The notes under the pieces: generated by a model
What the model was told of the DNA's origin: nothing
Databases searched by the model: none
What the model saw: the letters and a program-made list of their open reading frames with translations, nothing else
Position numbers and translations under genes: made by a program
From: a virus
Length of the DNA stretch: 39,525 nt
Direction: 5' to 3' (one strand)
IMG/VR virus record: IMGVR_UViG_3300034140_000003
Location: 1-39,525 of that record
Shown: positions 6,954-15,073 of the stretch, one piece after another
Position numbering within the stretch: position 1 is the stretch's first letter
Layout: every line of letters starts with the position of its first letter

Positions 6954-8275
6954 ACACAGAAACCGCCCTGGAAACCATCATCACAACATCCACGAAAGCG
7001 CAGATAATCCCACCCCCCTTCAACGCGGAACAAGTCGCAGCGATTGAACTTATGCTCGCGTTCCTCGAGGACCCAGATGAATTCTACTTCGTCCTCAAGG
7101 GGTCGGCGGGCACGGGCAAAACCTATTGCATCCGCGAACTCCCCAATCGCATCAAAGGCCGAATCGTTTACACCGCGACCACGAACAAAGCGACAAAGGA
7201 ACTCCGTCGAAGCGTCACGACGAAGGATTACAAACCCGACTGCCGGACGATCTTTTCCCTGCTCGGGCTTCGCCTCGAAGCATCGGGTGAGGTCAAGGAA
7301 CTATCCGCGCCGGAAGACCCCGTGGACCTGTCCTCTTACCGCGTCGTCGTGGTCGATGAAAGCTCCATGATCAACGAGAACCTCCGTGCGTTCATCAAGC
7401 AAGCAGCGGAAGAGCATGGATGCAAGTTCATCTTCATGGGTGACCCAGCCCAACTTCCCCCGGTCGGCGAAGCGCGCAGCCCGATTTGGCGGATCAAGAA
7501 CGGCGCGGAGCTCCTCAAGGTCGAGCGCCATGACAATCAAATCTTGGCCCTGGCTACCCGCATCCGTAACGTTGTGGATCACCCAGCCCCGACAATCCGC
7601 CTCCTCTCCGACCATGACACGGACGAGTCCCAAGGCGTGTGGCTCAAGTCCCGCAAGGAATTCGACCAAATGATCCGGGACGAAGCCAACATCATGGGGT
7701 TCTCCCGCCAGAACGGCAGCAAGGCCATCGCGTGGCGCAACGTCACGGTTGACGGGCTGAACAAGATGATCCGCGACACCATCTACGATAACCCCACGGA
7801 ATTCTGGCTGCCCACCGACCGCGTGATCTTCACCTCCCCCGCGAAAGACCTTGATGATGAAACAATTGCCACCACTGACGACGAAGGCGAAATCAATCGC
7901 GTGGATACGGAGTATCATCCGATCCATGGTGACTGCAAAATCTATCGTATATCTATCACTCTTGACGATGGTCCTGTTGTCGTTGCTCGGGTACTGCACC
8001 AAGAGTCCCAGCTTCACTACAATCGGCGGTGTGAGGAACTTGCCGCAGCCGCAAAAAGCAACGGCCGGCTGTGGGGGAAGTTCTGGGATTTCAAAGACGC
8101 CTTTCATTCCCTGCGGCACGCCTACGCGGTGACAGCGCATCGAGCGCAAGGGTCAACGTATGATACTGCGTTTGTTGACTACCGGGATATTCTCTTAAAC
8201 CGTAACCGCCAGGAAGCCTATCGCTGCTTATACGTTGCATGCACCCGGCCAAAGCGTGCGTTGGTTTTGGGGTAA
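6950..8275 (+). CDS. SF1B DNA helicase, RecD/Dda-like
   Basis: 441 residues. Visible motifs are Walker A GSAGTGKT (51-58), Walker B VVVVDESS (132-138), motif III GDPAQLPPV (164-172), a motif V-like region TAHRAQGSTYDTAFVD near residue 390, and motif VI YVACTRPKRA near the C-terminus. This set matches 5'-3' helicases of the RecD/Dda/Pif1 group, which unwind DNA at forks or during recombination. The length is close to T4 Dda (439 residues). ATG at 6950 overlaps the previous stop (ATGA); a longer in-frame start at 6863 lies inside that gene and is less likely. It ends the operator-3 block; a fresh operator-controlled promoter follows 18 bp later. Confidence 0.9.
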   Translation: MNTETALETIITTSTKAQIIPPPFNAEQVAAIELMLAFLEDPDEFYFVLKGSAGTGKTYCIRELPNRIKGRIVYTATTNKATKELRRSVTTKDYKPDCRTIFSLLGLRLEASGEVKELSAPEDPVDLSSYRVVVVDESSMINENLRAFIKQAAEEHGCKFIFMGDPAQLPPVGEARSPIWRIKNGAELLKVERHDNQILALATRIRNVVDHPAPTIRLLSDHDTDESQGVWLKSRKEFDQMIRDEANIMGFSRQNGSKAIAWRNVTVDGLNKMIRDTIYDNPTEFWLPTDRVIFTSPAKDLDDETIATTDDEGEINRVDTEYHPIHGDCKIYRISITLDDGPVVVARVLHQESQLHYNRRCEELAAAAKSNGRLWGKFWDFKDAFHSLRHAYAVTAHRAQGSTYDTAFVDYRDILLNRNRQEAYRCLYVACTRPKRALVLG

Positions 8276-8292
8276 AACTGACCTACAAACTA

Positions 8293-8321
8293 TTGACGTG
8301 TGTACGTTATCCGCACATAAT
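8293..8321 (+). promoter_or_regulatory. Sigma70-type promoter under the operator
   Basis: TTGACG (8293-8298), a 17-bp spacer and CATAAT (8316-8321). Same arrangement as the promoter at 4588, with the palindrome starting directly after the -35. Confidence 0.7.
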
Positions 8322-8328
8322 ATACACA
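8299..8328 (+). promoter_or_regulatory. 30-bp palindromic operator, copy 4
   Basis: TGTGT-ACG-TTATC-CGCA-CATAA-TAT-ACACA. One base differs from the conserved blocks (TTATC). It covers spacer and -10 of the promoter for the 8363 gene block. Confidence 0.85.
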
Positions 8329-8362
8329 TATACCCACCATCCACCGCATACAGGAAACCCCA

Positions 8363-8587
8363 ATGACCTCTGCACAATCCCTCTCCCTCACCGCCAAAAT
8401 CTCCGAATGGCGACAAAAGGCCCGCGAGAACACCCTCACTCACGAGGAAATGCGGGAGGCAATCCAAGCCCTTCGCCGTGATCGCGCGGGCGTGCCACAA
8501 GCCACCTCCGGTACTCGGGCCCGTGCCACGGCGAAAAAGGCCCCAATCAACTCGGATGATTTGTTGTCTGGACTTGAGGACCTTTGA
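8363..8587 (+). CDS. Small protein sharing the acidic C-terminus of the early paralogues
   Basis: 74 residues: a charged helical N-terminal half (SEWRQKARENTLTHEEMREAI), a basic linker (ARATAKK) and an acidic end (NSDDLLSGLEDL). That end closely resembles those of the 1044 product (DDADDLLAELEG) and the 3760 product (NTDALLGELDDL), although the rest is unrelated. The shared tail suggests a common docking peptide. ATG has AGGAAACC upstream and lies about 35 bp after the operator. Confidence 0.7.
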   Translation: MTSAQSLSLTAKISEWRQKARENTLTHEEMREAIQALRRDRAGVPQATSGTRARATAKKAPINSDDLLSGLEDL

Positions 8588-8588
8588 C

Positions 8589-8738
8589 ATGGAAATGACA
8601 CAGGAAGATCTTGACAAATGGTACGCCACAGCCAAGGAAAATTACTTCCCTGACGACGACAGTAAGACGGAAGGTTACCTAGAGGCCCTACAAGATCTTG
8701 CGGAAAAATTACATCTTCTAGATCCCGCAAGAGCCTAG
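8589..8738 (+). CDS. Small acidic protein, 49 aa
   Basis: Starts one base after the previous stop, with GAGGA 9 bases before the ATG. It is helical and acidic (TQEDLDKWYATAKENYF; DDDSKTEGYLEALQDLAEK). Unknown function. A weak terminator follows. Confidence 0.55.
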   Translation: MEMTQEDLDKWYATAKENYFPDDDSKTEGYLEALQDLAEKLHLLDPARA

Positions 8739-8743
8739 CTACC

Positions 8744-8769
8744 AAGGGCATCGACCTCCGGTGCCTTTT
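8744..8769 (+). terminator. Possible weak terminator
   Basis: AAGGGCA pairs with TGCCTTT (one G-T wobble) around an 11-base loop and ends in T4. Low stability. Confidence 0.35.
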
Positions 8770-8807
8770 CAGCTACGCTCCCTGTAGCATAAAACAGGAA
8801 CATTATC

Positions 8808-9176
8808 ATGAACACAGTCCACTGCACGCGCAGCGTTTGGCTCATAGAACCCGCCAGCCTTGTCACCCTCGATCGCACAGATGGGGCAGAATTAGCAAAC
8901 AGAACTTCTCTCCTCGCCCCAGATGCCGACTTCGCCCACTTCGGCTGGCTCAAACTCGGCGCAGTCGAGATGACTTACACCTTCGCAGAGGATGAAGACC
9001 ACCTCGTAGGCAAGGCAGCTGAAGCTATCCACAAAAAGCTGGAAGAAATAGAGGCTAAGAGGGATGAGGAGCTTTCAGTTCTCCGCGAAGCCCTGGCGAA
9101 GTTGCAGGCTATCGGCTACACGCCGCAAAAAGCACCCGCGCCGTCGACAGATTTCGACGACGACATTCCCTTCTAA
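8808..9176 (+). CDS. Protein ending in an SSB C-terminal tip
   Basis: 122 residues: an N-terminal compact part (1-60), a strongly charged coiled coil (about 64-100), a Pro-rich linker and the exact end DFDDDIPF. That octapeptide is the acidic tip of bacterial SSB, the docking site for RecO, RecQ, PriA, ExoI and the polymerase chi subunit. I cannot see a convincing OB fold in the N-terminal part, so it may be a divergent phage SSB or a tip mimic that recruits host SSB partners. It heads a module with a Cas4-like nuclease and a Sak4-like ATPase, which fits recombination or replication. ATG has AGGA at 8-base spacing. Confidence 0.75.
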   Translation: MNTVHCTRSVWLIEPASLVTLDRTDGAELANRTSLLAPDADFAHFGWLKLGAVEMTYTFAEDEDHLVGKAAEAIHKKLEEIEAKRDEELSVLREALAKLQAIGYTPQKAPAPSTDFDDDIPF

Positions 9177-9179
9177 GCC

Positions 9180-9452
9180 ATGACCTGCCTTATCACCGGC
9201 TGCGCCCTCATCAATGGCAGCAGCACAGTCCACGGCGATCTGCATGAAATCGGGAATGTTTATATCTTCAACGCCTGCCTCGACAACGGCGAAGCGGCTT
9301 GGCGGGATATTGACGTAAACATCAGCCCCCGTCAGATCGATATTACCAACTCTGATTACTTCGAACGCCGCGGAGTGTTTGTCACCCATAAGCAAACCGG
9401 CCTCAATCAGGCGGCTTTCGACTACATCCTCGCAGGAAAGCGATTCATATGA
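9180..9452 (+). CDS. Hypothetical protein, 90 aa
   Basis: Starts 3 bp after the SSB-tip gene and overlaps the nuclease gene by ATGA, so it is translated with the recombination module. Mostly beta in appearance, with no recognisable motif. Confidence 0.6.
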   Translation: MTCLITGCALINGSSTVHGDLHEIGNVYIFNACLDNGEAAWRDIDVNISPRQIDITNSDYFERRGVFVTHKQTGLNQAAFDYILAGKRFI

Positions 9453-10474
9453 CCACTCCCATGTTCCCCCACACCTTCGATTCCACCATGCTGGCAGCAT
9501 TCCGATCTTGCCCGCAAAAGATGTTCCGCACCTACGTCGAACACTGGAAGCCCCGATCCGAATCCGTCCACCTTGTCGCGGGCGGGGCGTTCGCCAAGGG
9601 AATTGAGATCGCCCGCCGGGTGTTTTTCGAAGGTCAGCTCCCCATCTGGACCCCCGGCGAGGGTGACGACCAAATCCCCAAGATCACAGGTTTCACCGCC
9701 CACCCCATCGGCGATAAAGACCGTGCCGAAGCCGAAGGCCTCCGTGCCCTACTTTCCGCCTATGGCAATTTCGAGCACCCCTCCGATTCCGCCAAGTCCC
9801 CTGACCGCATGGCCGGTGCGCTGGAATTCTATTTCGAACGCTACCCCCTCGGCGATGACGGCATGGACCCTGTCTATTTCGCCAACGGTCAGCGTGGGAT
9901 TGAATTCTCCTTCGCCGAGCCTTTGCCGATCAATCACCCCGTAACCGGTGACCCTATCCTCTACACCGGCCGGTCTGACATGATCGCAACCTTCGCTGGC
10001 GGGGAGTACGTGGTGGACGAAAAGACTGCATCCCAGCTCGGTGCCAGCTGGGCTCGCCAGTGGGAAATGCGCGGTCAGTTCTCCGGGTATATCTGGGCGG
10101 CGAAGCAAGCCGGCCTCAATCCCCAAGGCGCTATCATCCGTGGCGTGTCTATCCTCAAAACCAAATACGACACCATCCAGGCTGTGACGTACCGCGCACC
10201 ATGGGAAATTGATCGGTGGTTGGATCAATCCATCCGGGATATCGAACGCGCAATCCGGGCGTGGAAAGAGGGCCATTGGGACTACGCCATGGACGGGGCA
10301 TGTGCCGAGTACGGTGGCTGTTCCATGGTCGATATTTGCAAATCCCCGTCCCCGGAAAGCTGGCTGCCGATGAAGTTCGAGCAACGGGTATGGGACCCAC
10401 TGGCACGGAAGCAACTGACCGTGGCGGAATGGGAAGCGAGTTGGGGGCATAACGGTGCAGAGGTGACAGCATGA
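9449..10474 (+). CDS. PD-(D/E)XK exonuclease, Cas4/RecB-like, with Fe-S cysteines
   Basis: 341 residues. One cysteine near the N-terminus (C21, in FRSCPQKMF) and three near the C-terminus (C285, C291, C297) form the pattern of the 4Fe-4S clamp of Cas4 and AddB-type nucleases. Nuclease residues visible are E152, D177 (TGRSD), D190-x-K192 (VDEKT) and the QxxxY motif (Q210-Y214). Such phage enzymes degrade DNA ends to give single strands for recombination. The neighbouring Sak4-like ATPase and SSB-tip protein fit that role. No CRISPR array or cas1/cas2 is present, so it is not adaptation machinery. Confidence 0.85.
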   Translation: MTTPMFPHTFDSTMLAAFRSCPQKMFRTYVEHWKPRSESVHLVAGGAFAKGIEIARRVFFEGQLPIWTPGEGDDQIPKITGFTAHPIGDKDRAEAEGLRALLSAYGNFEHPSDSAKSPDRMAGALEFYFERYPLGDDGMDPVYFANGQRGIEFSFAEPLPINHPVTGDPILYTGRSDMIATFAGGEYVVDEKTASQLGASWARQWEMRGQFSGYIWAAKQAGLNPQGAIIRGVSILKTKYDTIQAVTYRAPWEIDRWLDQSIRDIERAIRAWKEGHWDYAMDGACAEYGGCSMVDICKSPSPESWLPMKFEQRVWDPLARKQLTVAEWEASWGHNGAEVTA

Positions 10475-10689
10475 CCAAGCGCGCCGAAAGGGAATCTTAC
10501 CTGGAAGTCCCAGAAACATGCCCGCACGTAGACCACGCGCTTGAAATTGCCGGTGAGGCTATCAAGCATCAAACCGGGGCCCTTCGTGATGCCCTGAACG
10601 AAGCCTTGGAAAGGGCGTTGGTCGCGGAGGATAGGATTGAGGAGCTGGAAGAGTTGATCAGGGAACTGAGAGCGGAGGCGGCGTCATGA
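10471..10689 (+). CDS. Coiled-coil protein, 72 aa
   Basis: Residues 25-70 form an acidic coiled coil (EALERALVAEDRIEELEELI). ATGA overlaps occur at both ends. Unknown; probably a small partner of a neighbouring enzyme. Confidence 0.6.
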   Translation: MTKRAERESYLEVPETCPHVDHALEIAGEAIKHQTGALRDALNEALERALVAEDRIEELEELIRELRAEAAS

Positions 10690-11021
10690 CCGCGCATTGG
10701 ATCTGGCTAACCATCGGACCTACTAAACCAAGGCGAAAGGTTCTGGTAAATCTGAACCAAGTTTCCTTCATAGACACTTGTGACACCGCAAACACTTACC
10801 TCAACTTCACAGACACGCACTTCATCCGTGTCCTTGAAACCCCCGAGCAGATCGCCACCATGATTTCTTCCCTAAACAAACCATCATGCCCACCCACTAT
10901 TTCCTCGGTTCCCGACTTCTCGGAACCTCCCGCCAGCTCCCCCAATGGTCAGACCACCTCACCGAAACCGACAATCTCATCCTCATCTGCACCAAGTGCG
11001 GAGAAACCTGGGGAAGGGTAG
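10686..11021 (+). CDS. Hypothetical protein, 111 aa, with an unusual overlapped tail
   Basis: Residues 1-65 look like a compact folded domain (WIWLTIG, KVLVNLNQVSFID, TYLNFTD). Residues 66-111 are Ser/Pro-rich and coincide with the 136-base overlap with the next gene, whose frame dictates that composition. Either the tail is simply tolerated, or a frameshift has removed an earlier stop. ATGA overlap with the preceding gene fixes the start. Confidence 0.6.
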   Translation: MTAHWIWLTIGPTKPRRKVLVNLNQVSFIDTCDTANTYLNFTDTHFIRVLETPEQIATMISSLNKPSCPPTISSVPDFSEPPASSPNGQTTSPKPTISSSSAPSAEKPGEG

Positions 11022-11215
11022 TTGTCGAGGCTGTCGGTAACCGTTGGCAGCCGGTATCCCGAGGATGCGGCAAACACCCTGACATCGACCAGCCCGGCGG
11101 TACCTTCATCGCCCCCTGGCGCCAGACATTCGCAGAACTCCCGCCGGAGGTCCTTGCGTATGAACTTCAAATCCGGCTTGATCAATACCCACCAGACAAG
11201 GATGATTTAGTATGA
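10886..11215 (+). CDS. Zinc-binding-type small protein, 109 aa
   Basis: C35-x2-C38 (CTKCGETWGRV), C61 and H64 could bind a zinc ion. It begins 136 bases before the end of the upstream gene and ends in an ATGA overlap with the MazG-like gene. The motif-bearing frame is the better supported of the two overlapping frames. Confidence 0.6.
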   Translation: MPTHYFLGSRLLGTSRQLPQWSDHLTETDNLILICTKCGETWGRVVVEAVGNRWQPVSRGCGKHPDIDQPGGTFIAPWRQTFAELPPEVLAYELQIRLDQYPPDKDDLV

Positions 11216-11583
11216 ACGCTCGATTAAAAGATGGTCGCCCCACTCACCCGGACCTTGTCGAAGCACTGGCCAAACCCGGTCGCGCAATTGTCGAGGCCAT
11301 GACCCCGGTCGAAGCCCACCTCATCCACATGGTCATGGGGATTAGCGGGGAAGCCGGCGAACTCCTCGACGCGATCAAGAAAGCTGTGATCTACAAGAAA
11401 ACCTTGGACTACGCCAACGTGGTCGAGGAACTTGGTGACCTCGAATTCTACCTCGAAGGCCTTCGCGCCGCCCTCGGCCTCACCCGCCAGCAGACCCTCG
11501 AAGCCAACATCGACAAGCTTTCCAAGCGCTATGGGGAAAAGTACAGCGACGCTGCGGCTATCGCCCGTGCGGATAAGGTTTAA
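11212..11583 (+). CDS. MazG-like nucleotide pyrophosphohydrolase
   Basis: 123 residues, all helical. The E47-x2-E50 (GISGEAGEL) and E72-E73-x2-D76 (VEELGDLEFYLEGL) pair is the magnesium site of MazG-type NTP pyrophosphatases, which hydrolyse NTPs or (p)ppGpp-like nucleotides to monophosphates and pyrophosphate. In phages these enzymes clean or balance the nucleotide pool, or lower alarmones during infection. The single-domain length is typical. The start overlaps the previous stop (ATGA). Confidence 0.8.
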   Translation: MNARLKDGRPTHPDLVEALAKPGRAIVEAMTPVEAHLIHMVMGISGEAGELLDAIKKAVIYKKTLDYANVVEELGDLEFYLEGLRAALGLTRQQTLEANIDKLSKRYGEKYSDAAAIARADKV

Positions 11584-11592
11584 CCTCCCATC

Positions 11593-12462
11593 ATGACAAC
11601 AGCCACCACCACCCCAGCCGTCCCGGCACCACCCCCAACCCACACCCTCGCCGGCCTCAACATCATGCTCATGGGCCCCGCCGGCAGCGGCAAAACCCAT
11701 GCCCTCGGCACCCTAGTCGAAACCGGCATTGAGGTCTTCTACCTCGGCCTCGAGTCCGGCCTGGAATCCCTCCTCGGCTACTTCACCGACCGTAATCTCC
11801 CCATCCCGCCAAACCTCTACTGGCACATCCTCAAGGCCCCAGACACGTCTTTCCTGGACATGATGGACAGCGCGACAAAGATCAACACGTTGTCACTCGA
11901 ATCCCTGGCCAAGATGACGGACAGCAACCGGGGCAAGCACAACCAGTTCATCAAGCTTTTCGGAGTCCTAAACGAATTCGAGGACCAGCGGACTGGCCGC
12001 AAATTCGGCGCCGTCAACACATGGGGACCGGACAAGGCCCTGGCCGTCGATGGCCTGACCGGGATCAACCAAGCGGCCCTGGCCCTCGTCGTCGGTGGCA
12101 AGCCCGTGCGCAGCATGTCCGATTGGGGCATTGCCCAGCAACAAGTCGAGGGCCTCCTCCGCAAGCTGTGCGACGGCTGCAACTGCCACTTCATCCTCCT
12201 CGCCCACGTAGAACGGGAAGTTGACGCGGTCCTCGGCGGGATCAAGCTCATGGCATCCACCCTCGGCAAGGCCCTGGCACCGAAGATCCCCGCCATGTTC
12301 TCCGACGTTATCCTGACCGTCCGCGAGGGTTCCTCCTGGCATTGGGACACCGCCAACACCCAGGCCGACCTCAAAACCCGCAACCTGCCGATCAGCTCCA
12401 AGAACCCTCCGAGCTTCGGCCCGATCGTGGCGAAGTGGAAAGCGCGCGGGGGCGTGGCGTAA
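11593..12462 (+). CDS. RecA-fold ATPase, Sak4-like recombination protein
   Basis: 289 residues. Walker A GPAGSGKT (28-35) follows a strand (NIMLM). Later come FYLGLESGLESLLGY, and FILLAHVEREVD near residue 200, as in phage AAA/RecA-type ATPases of the Sak4 group, which promote annealing or strand exchange together with an SSB. The C-terminal part has no helicase motifs. Its location between a Cas4-like nuclease and a putative ssDNA-binding protein is the classic context. A replicative or RadA-like role is the alternative. Confidence 0.7.
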   Translation: MTTATTTPAVPAPPPTHTLAGLNIMLMGPAGSGKTHALGTLVETGIEVFYLGLESGLESLLGYFTDRNLPIPPNLYWHILKAPDTSFLDMMDSATKINTLSLESLAKMTDSNRGKHNQFIKLFGVLNEFEDQRTGRKFGAVNTWGPDKALAVDGLTGINQAALALVVGGKPVRSMSDWGIAQQQVEGLLRKLCDGCNCHFILLAHVEREVDAVLGGIKLMASTLGKALAPKIPAMFSDVILTVREGSSWHWDTANTQADLKTRNLPISSKNPPSFGPIVAKWKARGGVA

Positions 12463-12478
12463 TCTTCATCAAATTCAT

Positions 12479-12507
12479 TTGACACCTACACCAACCCACA
12501 ACACAAT
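12479..12507 (+). promoter_or_regulatory. Sigma70-type promoter
   Basis: TTGACA (12479-12484), a 17-bp spacer and CACAAT (12502-12507), about 100 bp before the 12604 gene, in an otherwise empty 140-bp gap. Confidence 0.55.
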
Positions 12508-12603
12508 CCAATTCCCACGGGGCATAACGGTTCGCCGCTGACCGCACACCCCATAACTCCCAGCGGCACATTCCTTCAACCTTTCCTTTCCGAGACCCCC
12601 ACC

Positions 12604-13050
12604 ATGTTTGATCCTTCACAATTCCTCGACACCCAACTCACCGAAACTAACGATACCAAAGTCACCCCCGTCCCTGAAGGCGAATACACAGCAGTGGTCA
12701 AAGAGATCACCTCCCGCACCTGGTCAAGCAAATCAGATCCCACCAAGTCCGGCGTTACTTTGGACCTCATCTGGTCGCTAGATGACTCCAACGTCCGCCA
12801 ACTCCTTGGCCGGGATGAAGTCACCGTCAAACAAGGCGTCATGCTGGACTTGACCGACGCAGGTGGTCTCGACATGGGCAAGGGCCGTAACGTGGGCTTG
12901 GGCCGTTTGCGCGAAGCATTCGACCTCAACAAGCCCGGCGTTCCGTTCTCTCCTTCCATGTTCGCTGGCCGCGTAGCCAAGGTCTCCGTCAAGCATCGCA
13001 TTGTTGACGAAAACATCTATGCGGAAGTTAAGGCAGTCGCTAAGTCGTAA
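12604..13050 (+). CDS. Putative ssDNA-binding partner protein (DUF669-like)
   Basis: 148 residues. The start (FDPSQFLDT) and P-x-G-EYTAVVKEI, then beta-rich sequence, resemble the DUF669-type proteins commonly encoded next to Sak4 or AAA ATPases in phages and thought to act as ssDNA-binding proteins. A GRNVGLGRLREAF segment near residue 95 resembles a loop plus helix of that family. It lacks an acidic SSB tip, which the 8808 product carries instead. It has its own promoter (12479) and terminator (13068), suggesting high expression. Assignment is by pattern and context. Confidence 0.55.
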   Translation: MFDPSQFLDTQLTETNDTKVTPVPEGEYTAVVKEITSRTWSSKSDPTKSGVTLDLIWSLDDSNVRQLLGRDEVTVKQGVMLDLTDAGGLDMGKGRNVGLGRLREAFDLNKPGVPFSPSMFAGRVAKVSVKHRIVDENIYAEVKAVAKS

Positions 13051-13067
13051 GACGAAGTGATACTTTC

Positions 13068-13090
13068 AGGGGGCTTCGGCCCTCTTTTTC
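13068..13090 (+). terminator. Rho-independent terminator
   Basis: AGGGGGC-TTCG-GCCCTCT, a 7-bp stem (one wobble) with a UUCG tetraloop, then a T5 run and a pyrimidine tract. Confidence 0.85.
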
Positions 13091-13112
13091 TTTCTTTTCC
13101 TGGGGAAACAAT

Positions 13113-13421
13113 ATGCCACAAGCAGCAACAATCGGCCGGATCGTTTGGGTTTGGCTCGCCGAAGACAGTGAATTTTTCGATGATGATACTGTCATTGACG
13201 AGACGCAGCCTTTCCGGGCCGATGTAGTTTTTATCAAGTCGGATGGCGGTGTTCGGTTAAACGTCATTAGCCATCTTGGTGCGATCTTTGATCTTGACGT
13301 CGGACCAGTTCGTGACCCGAACCCCACCGACAGGCATGGCCAAGCTGAGCAAGAATCCTACGCCACCTGGATGCCTTACCAAAAGGCCCAGCACGATAAA
13401 ACTGAAACCCCCGCTGCGTAA
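13113..13421 (+). CDS. Hypothetical phage protein, 102 aa
   Basis: Begins shortly after the terminator, with TGGGGAAAC before ATG. The N-terminus (ATIGRIVWVWLAED) and the C-terminal TWMPYQKAQ resemble a widespread small phage protein family of unknown function. Beta-rich. No activity can be assigned. Confidence 0.65.
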   Translation: MPQAATIGRIVWVWLAEDSEFFDDDTVIDETQPFRADVVFIKSDGGVRLNVISHLGAIFDLDVGPVRDPNPTDRHGQAEQESYATWMPYQKAQHDKTETPAA

Positions 13422-13680
13422 GTCCGCAGCAGTTGTGCCCGGGCCGCTGGGGGCTTATCCAGCGGTGCCATTCCCCTAAACGATCGAGGCTATCGCCCGA
13501 GGTGACAAATGTGTGTATGTATCCCGGCCCCCATGGGCGATTTAAACGTCCCGATCATACCCACACCCACCCCCACGATTAGCGTCACACGGCGCCCGGT
13601 TTCCGCCCCGGCACGCCCTATTCCCCATCCCTAAAAACCACCCGCCCGGCATCCGCTGGGCATTCTTACTTGGACGCCCT

Positions 13681-15063
13681 ATGTCATCTATCTTACTTTC
13701 TGAAATCATCATCAAACCCAACCGGCAACGCCAGGAATTCACCCCTGAGCACATGCAGGAGCTCAAAAACTCCATCGAAGATCTTGGTCTGATGCACGCC
13801 CCAGTCTTGCGTAAGGAAACCGCAGGATGGGCACTTGTTGCTGGTGAGCGACGCTTGCGGACTATTTCTGAAATCTTCGAACTCGGTGGGTCGTTCGTTT
13901 ACAACGGCCAGCGGTACGAAGGCGGGATGGTGCCCTTTGTCAACATTGGTGATTTGACAGACCTGGAAATCGAAGAAGCGGAGCTTGATGAAAACCTTAA
14001 GCGTAGGGACCTGTCTTGGCAGGAACACGCGGCGGCGGTCGAGCGACTTCATAACCTTCGGGTTAAGCAGCACCCTCCAAAAGTATCCGAGACAATCTAC
14101 CAAGATCAGATCGTTACTGCCAGCACCCCCGGCCACACCATCGCCGACACCGCTAAAGAAATCCGTGGCAGTTCCGAAGGCATCCATCAAGAAACCACCC
14201 GCCGCGAAATCATCGTTGCACGCCACCTGTCCAACCCCGCTATCGCCAACGCCAAATCCGCCGACGAGGCCTTCAAGATCCTCAAACGCCAAGAAGAGCA
14301 AACCAAGAACATCGAACTGGCCAAGACAGTCGGAGCAACCTTCAACGCTGATCTCCACCACCTCCTAAACATGGATTGTCTATCCTACATGGAGACCTTA
14401 GCCAACAGCCCAACCACTGCCAAGTTCGACGTCATCTGCACCGACCCTCCATACGGCATGGGAGCAGATTCCTTCGGTGACGGCGCCGGCAAGCTATCCG
14501 GTATCGAGCACCACTACGATGATTCTTACGCTTCATGGAAAAAGCTAATGACTGCGTGGGCTCCCTTATCTTATGCAGTATGCAATCCCCAAGCCCACGC
14601 TTACGTCTTCTGTGACCCGGACAACTTCCACGAACTGCGCGACCTCATGCGCGCCGCCGGCTGGTACGTCTTCCGCACCCCGCTGATCAACTACAAACTA
14701 AATTCCGGTCGCGTCCCCCTTCCTGACCAAGGCCCCCGCCGGCAGTACGAAATGATCCTTTACGCGATCAAGGGCAAGAAAACAGTCACCCACATCTACC
14801 CAGACGTCCTATCCACCAACTCTGACGAGAACCTATCCCATGGAGCGCAAAAGCCGGTCGCAGTCTACCAAAACCTCCTTCAGCGCTCTGTCCGCCCCGG
14901 CGACCGCCTCTACGACCCATTCTGCGGCACCGGCCCTCTCTTCGAAGCCGCTCACGGATTTAAATGCACTGCAGTTGGCACTGAACTTAATCCAGAGTAC
15001 TTTGCAATGTCGCTCAAGCGTATCCAGCGACTCAAAGCCCTTGAGCAACCCTCGCTCCTCTGA
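13681..15063 (+). CDS. ParB-like domain fused to a DNA methyltransferase
   Basis: 460 residues. Residues 1-125 form a ParB/Srx-type N-terminal domain (RQRQEFTPEHMQEL, AGERRLR at 54-60). Residues about 225-455 form a methyltransferase with the catalytic DPPY motif (255-258) before the SAM-binding DPFCGTG motif (412-418), the beta-class order of N6-adenine or N4-cytosine methylases. No cognate restriction gene is present, so it probably protects phage DNA or marks it for regulation. A 259-bp gap precedes it, holding only an isolated TGTGTATG half-site (13512) and no full palindrome. Confidence 0.85.
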   Translation: MSSILLSEIIIKPNRQRQEFTPEHMQELKNSIEDLGLMHAPVLRKETAGWALVAGERRLRTISEIFELGGSFVYNGQRYEGGMVPFVNIGDLTDLEIEEAELDENLKRRDLSWQEHAAAVERLHNLRVKQHPPKVSETIYQDQIVTASTPGHTIADTAKEIRGSSEGIHQETTRREIIVARHLSNPAIANAKSADEAFKILKRQEEQTKNIELAKTVGATFNADLHHLLNMDCLSYMETLANSPTTAKFDVICTDPPYGMGADSFGDGAGKLSGIEHHYDDSYASWKKLMTAWAPLSYAVCNPQAHAYVFCDPDNFHELRDLMRAAGWYVFRTPLINYKLNSGRVPLPDQGPRRQYEMILYAIKGKKTVTHIYPDVLSTNSDENLSHGAQKPVAVYQNLLQRSVRPGDRLYDPFCGTGPLFEAAHGFKCTAVGTELNPEYFAMSLKRIQRLKALEQPSLL

Positions 15064-15073
15064 CCTGCGGACA

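Noticed and set aside
9449-10474. CRISPR adaptation gene (Cas4)
   Set aside because: No repeats, cas1 or cas2 nearby; phage recombination exonucleases share the same fold and cysteines.
13503-13540. Eighth operator copy at TGTGTATG (13512)
   Set aside because: Only an outer half-block is present; TTATG, CATAA and ACACA are missing.
13681-15063. Plasmid-like partition function for the ParB domain
   Set aside because: No parA is present, and the domain is fused to a methyltransferase as in many phages.
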